Positions 1 to 9,532 of a stretch of 64,000 bases of DNA are shown here, in pieces. The notes below the pieces were generated by a model. It searched no databases, was not told the origin of the DNA, and saw nothing but the letters and a program-made list of their open reading frames with translations. Each line of letters starts with the position of its first letter. Position 1 is the stretch's first letter. The position numbers and the translations under genes are program-made. Origin of the DNA: Saprospiraceae bacterium (GTDB lineage: Bacteria > Bacteroidota > Bacteroidia > Chitinophagales > Saprospiraceae); contig JAQXDE010000030.1 in assembly GCA_029251525.1 (NCBI GenBank), positions 62,001 to 126,000 on the forward strand. The letters are read 5' to 3'.

Positions 1-1959
1 GTAATTATCTCAAACGGTAATGAATTCGAATTTACTCCCAATAATGGATTTAAAGGTATAACCCATATGAGTTATATCGGATGTAATGAATTTTCTGCTT
101 GTGAAAAAGGTATTATCAGTGTTTTGGTGCATGATTACGCCTTACCATCATCTCAAACTACTGAAATTTTAACCGGAATGGAAGAAGCGATTCCCGTTCT
201 ATTACCTTACCCTGGATATACAATCAACCAATCTCCAAGCAACGGCACCATAGAGATTCTTGAAGACTTTTCTTATTTGTATACACCAAATACTGGCTTT
301 AGCGGTCAAGATAATTTTTCATTTAGTTTAAACAATACAAATGGAACTAGTAATTACTCAGTAATAGCTGAAGTAATGGACTTGCCTGCTCAAAATAATT
401 TTTCTAATGATGATTACGTATACGTTTCAATTAGCTCAGGGCACGAAATTGATGTTTTGACCAATGACTATGGAAACTTATTAGAATGGACGCTAACAAT
501 TACTTCAGCCCCAACTAATGGAATGGCATGGATAAATGGAAGCGGAATAATCAATTATATTCCAAATTCAAACTTTGAAGGTGTAGACCAATTTACTTAT
601 AAAGTTGCAAATTCTCTTGGAATCTATGAAACTTCAACTGTTTATGTAACAGTTTCTGATTTCGTACCAGGATCCAGTGTATTCGATTTAGACACTTATG
701 ATGATACACCTATTTATTTTGAGTATAAACCGCCGTTCTCACCGTACACACCATATTATTTTAAACTAATTAATGGGCCTTTGTACGGTACCTTAATATT
801 AGACTCCAATTCTGTCAATTATATTCCTGTCACGGGATTTGTTGGAACTGAGTCTTTCGAATTAGAATACTGTTTAAAAGGAAATTGTTTCCCTTTTGAC
901 ATCAATGTAAATATCTCAGCTAATCCCAATGGTGTGGCTGGATGTGTAGGAACTGAAGATTGTGTGTGGGCAGGTGATACCAATAAGGATGGTATCGTAG
1001 ATGGAAAAGATATCCTCTTTTTGTCTGCTATAGGTGAAGTAGGTGCACCGAGAATTAGTCCATCATCTGACTGGATTGGTCAACATGGAACAAACTGGAA
1101 CAACACGGTGGCTGGAATCCTTCAAGATGTAAAGCATATTGATGCAAACGGGGATAGTTTAATAACATCTGCAGATGCCAACATTATAGATATTAATTAT
1201 GGAAAAAGAAATAAAATTACTCCTCAAATTATTCCCACTCAACAAAACCAGCTAATTTTCAACACCATTAATAACGGACCTCCAGAACCAGGGGATACCA
1301 TTCAGATTGAAATTTTGATGGGAACACCTGCTAATCCAGCTATCGACTTTAGTGGAGTGACTTTCCAAATGGCATATAACCCTATTATTTTTGATACAGC
1401 TTTTGTTGCTTTCGACGAGGGTGGGTGGTTAGGGTACGATGCACCCGTAATGCAATTCAGTAAAATCCCTAATGAAGGAAATCTTGACGTTGCATTTACG
1501 AGGAGCGATGAAACTACAAAAAGTGGTTTTGGAAAAATTGGAACAGTTTCAATTGTTGTTGATGATATACAAGGAATTAGAAGTGATGAGTTTACTACTG
1601 TTAGTTTCACTAACTCCTACTCCTTAACCGGAAATGGGCACCTAACCAAACTAAATGATGTAGAAGTTCAAATAGAAATAGACGAATCAGATTTTAATCC
1701 AGATTTAAGAAAAAATCTACTAAATGTATTCCCTAATCCTGTTATAGATGGTATAGTTAATCTTCAAACAGATTATTATAATGTTATTCAACATGCAAGA
1801 GTAATTAATTTGATGGGTCAAATTATACAAACCCGTGAGGGGAATAATACTAACAAACTGACATTAGACGTTTCTAAATTAGAAACAGGAATGTACATCA
1901 TGGATGTAATGACTAGTGAGGGACCAATGACGAAAAAGTTTGAATTTTTTAGACGATAA
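1..1959 (+). CDS. Secreted multidomain surface protein with T9SS sorting domain (5' partial)
   Basis: The reading frame is open to the left edge of the window, so this is the C-terminal part (about 653 residues) of a larger protein. It begins with several cadherin/Big_9-like repeats, recognisable by recurring motifs such as YTPNTGFSGQDNFSF and YIPNSNFEGVDQFTYK. Next comes a dockerin-like stretch with two calcium-loop motifs (GDTNKDGIVDGKDI and DANGDSLITSADA). A cohesin-like beta domain follows, starting near PGDTIQIEI. The end is a type A T9SS sorting domain (VFPNPVIDG ... LETGMYIMDV ... KKFEFFRR). The protein is expected to be exported by the type IX system and anchored or released at the surface. 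The ligand or adhesion target is unknown. A terminator follows at 2090-2125. Confidence 0.85.
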   Translation, partial: VIISNGNEFEFTPNNGFKGITHMSYIGCNEFSACEKGIISVLVHDYALPSSQTTEILTGMEEAIPVLLPYPGYTINQSPSNGTIEILEDFSYLYTPNTGFSGQDNFSFSLNNTNGTSNYSVIAEVMDLPAQNNFSNDDYVYVSISSGHEIDVLTNDYGNLLEWTLTITSAPTNGMAWINGSGIINYIPNSNFEGVDQFTYKVANSLGIYETSTVYVTVSDFVPGSSVFDLDTYDDTPIYFEYKPPFSPYTPYYFKLINGPLYGTLILDSNSVNYIPVTGFVGTESFELEYCLKGNCFPFDINVNISANPNGVAGCVGTEDCVWAGDTNKDGIVDGKDILFLSAIGEVGAPRISPSSDWIGQHGTNWNNTVAGILQDVKHIDANGDSLITSADANIIDINYGKRNKITPQIIPTQQNQLIFNTINNGPPEPGDTIQIEILMGTPANPAIDFSGVTFQMAYNPIIFDTAFVAFDEGGWLGYDAPVMQFSKIPNEGNLDVAFTRSDETTKSGFGKIGTVSIVVDDIQGIRSDEFTTVSFTNSYSLTGNGHLTKLNDVEVQIEIDESDFNPDLRKNLLNVFPNPVIDGIVNLQTDYYNVIQHARVINLMGQIIQTREGNNTNKLTLDVSKLETGMYIMDVMTSEGPMTKKFEFFRR

Positions 1960-2089
1960 ATCATAAAAGAATATGTTCATTTCATTTCATTTATAATCAG
2001 CTTATGCTGACAAAATGGCCAAAGTTAATAGTGAGTTAAACGCGCCAATTTTATGTTTTACTTGCGATTGACCATTGGTTTAGAAATGG

Positions 2090-2125
2090 AAAAAGTGGCT
2101 GAGGTTGTATCAGTCACTTTTTTTT
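2090..2125 (+). terminator. Rho-independent terminator after the surface protein gene
   Basis: A 9-bp stem (AGTGGCTGA at 2094-2102 with TCAGTCACT at 2110-2118, one G-T wobble) closes a 7-nt loop and is followed by a T8 run. The rest of 1960-2337 shows no gene. Confidence 0.8.
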
Positions 2126-2337
2126 ATGTCCCTGCATCATTTTATTTTCTATTTGCGATGCTTAGATTTCCTATCTCATTTCTTTTCTTAATCCTAGATA
2201 TTCAATTAAATAAACCTGTTTAATGATAAAATAGGAAAATAATATTTGATTTGTTGAGTGTTGAACAATCTGGCTCAGGGCAATATTTTTCATTTGCCAG
2301 AAACGATTAATTAAAAATTAACAAAATATATTTTGAT

Positions 2338-4155
2338 ATGGCAAAGCAGTATATGGACATGAAAACCCTTAAGTTTTTATTACATAATGTTCATGATTTA
2401 CAATCAGTTTTATCACAAAAATACTTTTCTGAACATGACAAAGATTCAATGGATATCTTTTTAGATTCAGTTAAAGATTTTTCCGATAAAGAATTATTCC
2501 CTTATTTTAAAGAGGTTGATGAACAAGCAGCCTATTATAAAGATGGCAAAATTATCGTTCATCCACAGGTTGAAGTAATGATGAGAAAAGGAGGAGAGAT
2601 GGGTTTACTAGCTGCTAATTTTAAATATGAAGATGGCGGACTTCAAATTCCTAGTATGGTTTCAACTGCTGGTGGATACATCATGGATGCAGCCAATAAT
2701 CATTTACCTGGGTATACTGGATTAACTCTTGGAGCAGCAGAATTGATAGCTCATTTCGCAAGTGATGAACTAAAAGAAGCCTATCTACCAAAAATGTTAG
2801 ATGGGTCATGGGGAGGAACCATGTGTTTGACAGAACCACAAGCAGGAAGTTCTTTGTCTGATATTACAGCAAGCGCGACACCAACTGAAAACGGTTATTA
2901 TAAAATATCCGGACAAAAGATTTTCATTTCTGGTGGTGACCATGAGTACAGTGATAATTTTATTCACCTTTTGATAGGTCGAATTGACGGGGCGCCAGAG
3001 GGCACTAAAGGAATTTCTCTTTTTGTAGTTCCTAAAAATAGGCCAAATGGAGATGGAACATATGCTCCAAATGATGTTATCACTGCTGGTGATTTTCAAA
3101 AATTGGGGCAGCGAGGATATTGTACGACTCATCTTGTTTTTGGAGAAAAAGAGGAATGCAGAGGTTATTTGGTTGGGGAAGCAAATAAAGGATTAAAATA
3201 TATGTTCTTAATGATGAATGGTGCGAGAATTGCCGTTGGTCGAGGAGCAGCAAGTATTGCTATGGCAGCTTATCAAGCCTCATTAGAATATGCTAATGAA
3301 AGACCTCAAGGTCGAAGATTAAATAGTGAAGGAAAAAAAGATACCAATCAAAAGCCAAGTTTAATTATTGAGCATGCAGATGTTCGTAGAATGCTTTTAT
3401 TACAAAAAGTAGTAGCAGAAGGATCATTAAGCTTAGCACTGCTAACTTCTCGATATTTGGATTTGAGTAGAACGCATACTGATCAAAATGAAAGAGATCG
3501 GTATCATTTGTTGTTAGAATTATTGACGCCTTTAGTAAAAACATATCCATCAGAAATGGGGGCTGTTGCAGTTTCCAATGGCTTACAAATTTTAGGAGGT
3601 TATGGATTTACTATGGATTTTATCCTGCAACAATATCATCGAGATATTCGAATTTTTACCTTGTATGAAGGAACAACAGGGATTCAATCTTTAGATTTAT
3701 TAGGAAGAAAAATTCCAATGCAAAGAGGAAAAGCTGTGGAGTTTTTAGCTGCTGAAATAATGGAATCCATACAAAAGGCAATAAAGTTTGATGAGTTAAA
3801 ACCTTATGCAAATCAACTAGGTGGAAAATTACAAGATGTACAAAAAGTATTAGGCCATTTAGCTAAATACGCTCAATCAGGTGATTTTGAAAGATACACT
3901 GCTGATGCTAACTTATTTATGGAATACTTCAGTAATATCGTAATTGCTTGGTTGTGGTTAGATATGGCGATAGAAGCAAAATCATCCCAAGTGATAGGAG
4001 AAAAAACTTACACGGAGGAATTCTATGAAAGTAAGATTCATGCTATGAAATTTTTCTTCAAATACGAATTATCAAAAACAACTTATTTAGCAGAAGTTTT
4101 AATGAATGAAGAATCATTAACGATCAAAGACGCTGAGAAGAAAGTTTTTGTGTAA
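2338..4155 (+). CDS. Acyl-CoA dehydrogenase, long (about 600 aa) type
   Basis: A FAD-dependent alpha,beta-dehydrogenase of acyl-CoA thioesters. The 605-residue length and the extra C-terminal helical region past residue 460 match the acyl-CoA dehydrogenase subclass with an acetyl-CoA dehydrogenase-like C-terminal domain (the class that includes DmdC and some FadE proteins), not the 380-residue classical enzymes. Visible motifs are CLTEPQAGSSLSDI (FAD/substrate region), GQKIFISGGDH, and YEGTTGIQSLDLLGRK, where Glu444 sits at the usual catalytic base position. It starts a co-directional run of acyl-CoA genes but is separated from the terminator upstream by about 210 bp. The exact substrate cannot be read from sequence. 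Confidence 0.92.
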   Translation: MAKQYMDMKTLKFLLHNVHDLQSVLSQKYFSEHDKDSMDIFLDSVKDFSDKELFPYFKEVDEQAAYYKDGKIIVHPQVEVMMRKGGEMGLLAANFKYEDGGLQIPSMVSTAGGYIMDAANNHLPGYTGLTLGAAELIAHFASDELKEAYLPKMLDGSWGGTMCLTEPQAGSSLSDITASATPTENGYYKISGQKIFISGGDHEYSDNFIHLLIGRIDGAPEGTKGISLFVVPKNRPNGDGTYAPNDVITAGDFQKLGQRGYCTTHLVFGEKEECRGYLVGEANKGLKYMFLMMNGARIAVGRGAASIAMAAYQASLEYANERPQGRRLNSEGKKDTNQKPSLIIEHADVRRMLLLQKVVAEGSLSLALLTSRYLDLSRTHTDQNERDRYHLLLELLTPLVKTYPSEMGAVAVSNGLQILGGYGFTMDFILQQYHRDIRIFTLYEGTTGIQSLDLLGRKIPMQRGKAVEFLAAEIMESIQKAIKFDELKPYANQLGGKLQDVQKVLGHLAKYAQSGDFERYTADANLFMEYFSNIVIAWLWLDMAIEAKSSQVIGEKTYTEEFYESKIHAMKFFFKYELSKTTYLAEVLMNEESLTIKDAEKKVFV

Positions 4156-4232
4156 TTTTAGATTGGTTAGATATAAATCGTTGCCATTTATCTCTGATTT
4201 TCAGTTTCTTGTCACTATTCATTATATAGAAT

Positions 4233-5852
4233 ATGAAAAAAATCGACTACATCATCATTGGCGCTGGCTCGGCAGGTTGCGTTCTTGCTAACCGTCTTTC
4301 CACTGATCCAAACAATAACGTTTTGATCCTAGAAGCAGGAGGTCCTGATTCAGATTTTGAGATTCATATTCCTGGTGCCTATGTGAAGAACTTTAAAAAA
4401 AAGATTGATTGGGGTTTTTGGACAGAACCTCAATCAAATATTGACAACCGAAAGATTTATTTACCAAGAGGAAAAACATTGGGAGGTAGTAGTTCAATCA
4501 ATGCAATGGCTTATGTTCGTGGCAATAAAGCAGACTATGATGCATGGGCTGACTTAGGAAATAATGGTTGGGACTTCGAAAATATTTTACCATATTTTAT
4601 TCGATCCGAAAACAATGAGCAAGCAAATCAACTAGATGAAAATTATCATGGAGAAAAAGGAGAGCTAAATGTTTCTTTTGCTCAAGGTTTTAAGACACCT
4701 TTTTCATCTGCATTTATTGAAGCATGCCAACAAGTAGGAATTTCTGAAAACTTAGACTATAATGGGAAGAAACAAAAAGGAGCAAGTTTTTTTCAATTCA
4801 ATATAAAAAATGGTAAACGAAATAGTGCAGCAGTTGCATTTTTGAAGCCAGTTCTTAACCGACCAAATTTAAAAGCAATTACTAAAGCTCAAGTGTCTAA
4901 AATTATCATTGAAAACGGCGTAGCTGTTGGGCTAGAGTATTTTGATAAAAATAATAGTAAGCAAACCATTTTTGCAGAAAAGGAAATTATTGTTTCTGCA
5001 GGTGCTTTTCAGTCTCCTCAACTTCTTCTACTCTCTGGAATTGGAGATGCTAATGAATTAAATCAACATGGAATCAAATGCGTGAATGATTTAAAAGGGG
5101 TCGGAAAAAATTTACAAGATCATCTCTTTGTAAACGTTAGTGCTAAGGCGAAACAACAACAAGGTTTAAATCATTATTCCCCATTTTTTAAGCAAGTAGC
5201 TGCTGCTATAAATTACATTTTCAAAAACAAAGGGCCATTTATGATCGGCCCTTTGGAGTCAGGTGCATTTATTGACCTTAAAGAAGAAGGTAGACCTGCT
5301 AACTTTCAATTTCATTTTGCACCAATGCATGTAGGAGAAGGATATGATTATGACATGTATGATTTATCCACCTACCCAACTCATGATGGATTTACCATTC
5401 TACCAACACTATTACATCCCAAGAGTAGAGGTTTTGTTAAATTAAGATCCTCTGATCCGCTAACTAATCCAATTATTCAACCTAATTTCTTACAAGAGGA
5501 GGAAGATATGGATCAATTGGTAACTGGTATAAAAAAGGCGTTAGAAATTTATCAACAAAAAGCTTTCGAACCCTACCTTGAAAAAGTTAATGCCCCATTA
5601 GATGCTAGTTCTGATGAAGCCATTAAAACACATATCCGGAAATCTGTAGAAACGGTTTATCATCCTGTAGGAACTTGTAAGATGGGAAATGATAATATGG
5701 CTGTTGTTGATAGTGAATTACGTGTACACGGTGTTAAGAACCTTCGTGTGGTTGATGCCTCTATTATGCCAAGAATTGTAACTGGCAATACTAATGCAGC
5801 CGTTTATATGATTGCAGAGAAAGCTTCAGATATGATTTTAGGAAATTGTTAA
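4233..5852 (+). CDS. GMC family oxidoreductase (choline/alcohol dehydrogenase-like)
   Basis: A 539-residue flavoprotein of the glucose-methanol-choline family that oxidises alcohols or aldehydes. The N-terminal FAD-binding motif is IIGAGSAGCVLANRLS with the acidic ribose-binding segment ILEAGG. The family signatures are GGSSSINAMAYVRG and, near the C-terminus, YHPVGTCKMG, with His477 as the likely catalytic base, and TGNTNAAVYMIAEKA with Asn521 near the second catalytic position. The length is typical. It lies 77 bp after the long acyl-CoA dehydrogenase and 113 bp before the second one, so it may supply an oxidised precursor to the same pathway. Choline, alkanols or hydroxy lipids are all possible substrates. 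Confidence 0.9.
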   Translation: MKKIDYIIIGAGSAGCVLANRLSTDPNNNVLILEAGGPDSDFEIHIPGAYVKNFKKKIDWGFWTEPQSNIDNRKIYLPRGKTLGGSSSINAMAYVRGNKADYDAWADLGNNGWDFENILPYFIRSENNEQANQLDENYHGEKGELNVSFAQGFKTPFSSAFIEACQQVGISENLDYNGKKQKGASFFQFNIKNGKRNSAAVAFLKPVLNRPNLKAITKAQVSKIIIENGVAVGLEYFDKNNSKQTIFAEKEIIVSAGAFQSPQLLLLSGIGDANELNQHGIKCVNDLKGVGKNLQDHLFVNVSAKAKQQQGLNHYSPFFKQVAAAINYIFKNKGPFMIGPLESGAFIDLKEEGRPANFQFHFAPMHVGEGYDYDMYDLSTYPTHDGFTILPTLLHPKSRGFVKLRSSDPLTNPIIQPNFLQEEEDMDQLVTGIKKALEIYQQKAFEPYLEKVNAPLDASSDEAIKTHIRKSVETVYHPVGTCKMGNDNMAVVDSELRVHGVKNLRVVDASIMPRIVTGNTNAAVYMIAEKASDMILGNC

Positions 5853-5965
5853 TCAAGAAAAACAAGAGGCAAAAAATTTCTTAATAATTTAAATACTTAC
5901 AATAGTACATTTATAAAAAAAAAATTATTGACTTTTTTTAAAGAAAATAACTTAAACAATACTTT

Positions 5966-7177
5966 ATGAATTTTGAACTTACCGAAAAATCAGAATCTTA
6001 TCTTGAAAAACTAAACAGGTTTTTTGAGGCAAATATTTATCCGAATGAAGCAGAAGTAGATAAGTTTCATCACTCCCACGAAAACCTTTGGAAAAACTGG
6101 CCAGGCCTTGAAGAATTAAAAGTAAAAGCAAAGGCTGAAGGCCTCTGGAATTTGTTTTTGCCAAAAGCATATGGAGATCTAAGTCCAGGTTTAACCAATT
6201 TAGAATATGCACATTTAGCTGGAATGATGGGAAGAGTTCGTTGGTCTTCGGAGGTATTTAACTGTAGTGCACCTGATACTGGAAATATGGAAGTGCTTTC
6301 AAAATATGGAACACCTGAACAACAGGCTAAATGGTTGAAACCTTTGATGAATGGAGAAATTCGTTCGGCATTTTTAATGACAGAACCAGATGTAGCCTCT
6401 TCAGATGCAACTAATATTTGCACATCAATTAAATTGGAGGGTGACGAATACGTAATTAATGGAAGAAAATGGTGGTCTTCTGGTGCAATGAATCCAAACT
6501 GTAAGGTAGCTATTGTTATGGGTAAAACTGACCCAACTGCACCACGACATCAACAACAAAGTATGATTCTAGTTCCGATGGACACCCCTGGGATGAAAAT
6601 AATTCGACCACTTTCTGTTTTTGGCTATTATGACTCACCTGAAGGCCATGCAGAGGTACTTTTAGACAATGTAAGAGTTCCTAAAGAAAATATGTTGCTT
6701 GGTGAGGGTAGGGGTTTTGAAATCGCACAAGGAAGACTTGGTCCTGGAAGGATTCACCATTGCATGAGACTAATTGGAATGGCAGAAAGAGCCTTAGAGC
6801 TAATGAGTAAAAGGTCAGCTAATCGAATAGCTTTCGGCCGACCAATTAAAGACTTTAGTAGTATACGACAAGAAATAGCCATTTCAAGATGTGAAATTGA
6901 ACAAGCTAGGTTATTGACACTCTCTGCTGCTGACAAAATGGATCGTTTTGGAAATAAAGAGGCCAAAGATTTAATTGCAATGATAAAAATTGTTGCACCA
7001 AACATGGCACTTACAGTATTAGATCGAGCCATCCAGATTCATGGTGGAATGGGAGTCAGCCAAGATACTTTCCTTGCTAGCTTTTGGGCAGGTGCGAGAA
7101 CACTTCGATTGGCAGATGGACCAGACGAAGTACACATGTATCAATTAGGTAAAAATACGATAAAGAAATATATTTAA
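5966..7177 (+). CDS. Acyl-CoA dehydrogenase family protein, ACAD11/LvaC-like
   Basis: A 403-residue member of the acyl-CoA dehydrogenase superfamily. The segments [52 protein letters not shown] and ADGPDEVH (Asp384) resemble the branch that includes the dehydrogenase domain of ACAD10/ACAD11 and the levulinate enzyme LvaC. In that branch the enzyme eliminates phosphate from a 4-phosphoacyl-CoA instead of, or as well as, oxidising it. An Asp, not the classical Glu, is present at the catalytic-base region. The next gene is an APH-type kinase of the matching kind, as in ACAD10/11 fusions and lva operons. The function assignment is an inference from motif and context. Confidence 0.88.
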   Translation: MNFELTEKSESYLEKLNRFFEANIYPNEAEVDKFHHSHENLWKNWPGLEELKVKAKAEGLWNLFLPKAYGDLSPGLTNLEYAHLAGMMGRVRWSSEVFNCSAPDTGNMEVLSKYGTPEQQAKWLKPLMNGEIRSAFLMTEPDVASSDATNICTSIKLEGDEYVINGRKWWSSGAMNPNCKVAIVMGKTDPTAPRHQQQSMILVPMDTPGMKIIRPLSVFGYYDSPEGHAEVLLDNVRVPKENMLLGEGRGFEIAQGRLGPGRIHHCMRLIGMAERALELMSKRSANRIAFGRPIKDFSSIRQEIAISRCEIEQARLLTLSAADKMDRFGNKEAKDLIAMIKIVAPNMALTVLDRAIQIHGGMGVSQDTFLASFWAGARTLRLADGPDEVHMYQLGKNTIKKYI

Positions 7178-7264
7178 TAAAATGGTGAACGCTTAGAGGT
7201 GAATGGCTAATTTTCTAAAATGATAATAAGCATTTACTGTCCAGTGTTAACAATTAAAAATATC

Positions 7265-8329
7265 ATGGGGCAAAATGTTAGAAAGGGAGAGGAATTAAAA
7301 GAGGGTTTCCTAAAAGATTTTTTATTTAAAAATCATCTTATTGAAAACATACATAGTAATATGGATGTATTTCAATTCTCTAATGGTTTTTCAAATCTTA
7401 CCTACCTTTTACAAATTGAAAATATAGAATATGTATTACGGCGCCCACCTTTTGGAGCTATTAAGAGAGGTCATGATATGGGGCGCGAATACAAAGTTTT
7501 GTCAAGACTTAACAATATATTTACAAAAGCTCCAAAAGCGTTCGCCTATACAGAAGATGAAACAATAATTGGTTCAGCTTTCTATGTGATGGAAAAAGTA
7601 AATGGAATAATTTTAACAGCCAAAGAGGCCTCCAAAAGAAAAGTGACGGCCGAAGAATTTCCGATCATTGCAAATAGTTGGTTAGAAACTTTTGTTGAAT
7701 TACACCAAGTAGACTATAAAAGTATTGGATTAGATGATTTAGGAAAACCAAATGGTTATGTAGAAAGGCAAGTTAGAAATTGGGGAAAACAGTATTTAAA
7801 AGCTGCTACTTCAGAAGTCCCTGCAGCCATCAATGTGATGAAATGGTTAGATGAAAATCAACCTGCTGAATACGATCATAGTTTAATTCATAATGATTTC
7901 AAATATGATAATGTTATATTTAAGGATGAAAATTGGAGAGAAGTTGCTGCTGTTTTAGATTGGGAAATGTGTACACTAGGTGACCCTATGATGGACTTGG
8001 GGACATCAATTGCCTATTGGTCGATGGCTTCCGATGGGCCAATAGTAAACCAAGGAATTCCATCACCAACTGCTATGCCTGGTAATCCTAGTCGTACCGA
8101 AGTTGTTGAAATGTATGCTCAGAAAAGTGGCCGATCGATTAACAATTTGATTTTCTATTATGTTTTTGGGTTGTATAAAATAGCCGTAATCGCTCAACAA
8201 ATTTACTATCGTTATCATCATGGAATGACCTCTGATCCCAAGTTTTCAAAATTAGATAAAGCAGCAGAATTGCTTTGTATCATGGGGCAACAAGCTATTT
8301 CGAAAAAACGAATAGATAACTTATTCTAA
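7265..8329 (+). CDS. APH-type phosphotransferase, ACAD10/11 N-domain or LvaA-like
   Basis: A 354-residue kinase-fold protein. Motifs seen are GFSNLTY (residues 41-47, nucleotide loop), YVLRRPP, GREYKVL, the catalytic loop HNDFKYDN (Asp211, Asn216) and LDWEMCTLGDP (metal-binding Asp232). This pattern belongs to the phosphotransferases that phosphorylate 4-hydroxyacyl-CoA, not aminoglycosides. An in-frame ATG exists at 7220, but the ATG at 7265 better matches the usual start of the family, so I chose it. It follows the partner dehydrogenase by about 90 bp. Antibiotic resistance is unlikely given this context. Confidence 0.85.
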   Translation: MGQNVRKGEELKEGFLKDFLFKNHLIENIHSNMDVFQFSNGFSNLTYLLQIENIEYVLRRPPFGAIKRGHDMGREYKVLSRLNNIFTKAPKAFAYTEDETIIGSAFYVMEKVNGIILTAKEASKRKVTAEEFPIIANSWLETFVELHQVDYKSIGLDDLGKPNGYVERQVRNWGKQYLKAATSEVPAAINVMKWLDENQPAEYDHSLIHNDFKYDNVIFKDENWREVAAVLDWEMCTLGDPMMDLGTSIAYWSMASDGPIVNQGIPSPTAMPGNPSRTEVVEMYAQKSGRSINNLIFYYVFGLYKIAVIAQQIYYRYHHGMTSDPKFSKLDKAAELLCIMGQQAISKKRIDNLF

Positions 8330-8391
8330 TCAATCTAAACTGAGTATTTTTAAGTTTAATAAAAACAAAATTTAAAAAGCGTTTTTACTTT

Positions 8392-9105
8392 ATGTCAAAA
8401 CTATATTTTTTTCGTCATGCTCAAGCATCTTTTATGTCTGATAATTATGATAAATTATCTGGGCATGGAGAAAAGCAATCTGAAGAATTAGGAAAGTACC
8501 TTGTTAAAAAAGGTTTTCATTTTGATAAAATATTTGTTGGTCCATTGGAAAGACAAAAGAAAACATTTGAGATAGTTGCTGGTGTTTTTTCTAAGAATAA
8601 AATGATGGTTCCAGAGCCAGTTATTATAGAAGAATTAAGAGAGCATTCAGGACCAAGAGCAATGCGTTATGTTTTTCCAAAATTAAGAGAAAATAATTCA
8701 GAGGTGGAAAAACTACTTCAAATTGCGGAGAAAGATCCTCGATTAAAAAAAAGAAACCACCTTTTAGTTTTTCAACATTTTATGGATGAGTGGGCGGAAG
8801 GAAAAATCGAGGTACCAGAAGTCGATTCATGGGCGACATTTAGGAATAAAGTAAAAATTGGTTTAAATAAGATCTTAGAAAATACCGAGAAAGGGGAAAC
8901 TATTGGTGCATTTACCTCTGGAGGAACTATATCTGCAATAACTGCTGAGGCGATAGCTATTAAAGAAGAACGAATAGTTGCGACTATGAATTTTTCAGTT
9001 CGAAATACCTCATTCACAAGTTTTCTTTTTTCTCAAAACAAATTTAACCTTTTGAGCTTTAATGAATTACCACATTTGGAAAAAGAAATGATCACCTTTG
9101 TATGA
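8392..9105 (+). CDS. Histidine phosphatase (PGM) superfamily protein with altered second motif
   Basis: 237 residues starting MSKLYFFRHAQASF. The RHA motif supplies the phospho-acceptor His9, and the following DNYDKLSGHGEKQSEELG is typical of the branch. The second motif, normally containing a catalytic His (SHGG), reads FTSGGTI with Ser176, so this His is missing. Similar SGG-containing proteins accompany APH/acyl-CoA dehydrogenase pairs in other bacteria, as far as I recall. It could be a weak phosphatase, a phospholipid- or CoA-ester-linked regulator, or a non-catalytic partner. Its stop overlaps the next start by 4 bp (ATGA type), which indicates translational coupling. Confidence 0.8.
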   Translation: MSKLYFFRHAQASFMSDNYDKLSGHGEKQSEELGKYLVKKGFHFDKIFVGPLERQKKTFEIVAGVFSKNKMMVPEPVIIEELREHSGPRAMRYVFPKLRENNSEVEKLLQIAEKDPRLKKRNHLLVFQHFMDEWAEGKIEVPEVDSWATFRNKVKIGLNKILENTEKGETIGAFTSGGTISAITAEAIAIKEERIVATMNFSVRNTSFTSFLFSQNKFNLLSFNELPHLEKEMITFV

Positions 9106-9500
9106 AGATTATGATGGAAAAATTTACAGATCTCACAAAAAGACAATTCAAAATATTTATGGCAATGCCAATTGATGCTCCATTACAAATGTTAAATCTT
9201 TTAAAATTTAAGGATAAGATGGATGACTCAGATATTTCGGGTGCAGAGAGATATAAAGAATATATGAAAGCAGCGATTCCTTTTTTTGAAAAATCAAAAG
9301 CAAAAGTAAATTTTTATGGTGATGCAAAATTCAATTTAATAGGCCCACAAGAATTAGAATGGGATAAAGTTTTAATTGTTGAATATGCACAAAAAAACGA
9401 TTTCATCAATATGATAACCACCGATGGTTATCCTTCTGAAATGCGTAAATCAGCTTTAGAAGATTCTAGATTGATCTTTTGTGAATTAAATGAAAAATAA
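9102..9500 (+). CDS. DUF1330 family protein
   Basis: A 132-residue alpha+beta protein with the DUF1330 pattern: PLQMLNLLKFK, then GAERYKEYMKAA, then a strand with WDKVLIVEYAQKNDFINMI. The family has a dimeric ferredoxin-like fold of unproven function. The start overlaps the end of the phosphatase-like gene by 4 bp, so both are translated from one message. An internal ATG (at 9111) is also possible. It is probably an accessory protein of the acyl-CoA module, with no catalytic role that can be stated. Confidence 0.75.
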   Translation: MKIMMEKFTDLTKRQFKIFMAMPIDAPLQMLNLLKFKDKMDDSDISGAERYKEYMKAAIPFFEKSKAKVNFYGDAKFNLIGPQELEWDKVLIVEYAQKNDFINMITTDGYPSEMRKSALEDSRLIFCELNEK

Positions 9501-9532
9501 AAATTACTATCTTTTAAAATTATAAATTAATC

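Noticed and set aside
7265-8329. Aminoglycoside resistance gene
   Set aside because: The kinase fold is shared, but motifs and neighbours fit acyl-CoA metabolism, and no mobile element is near.
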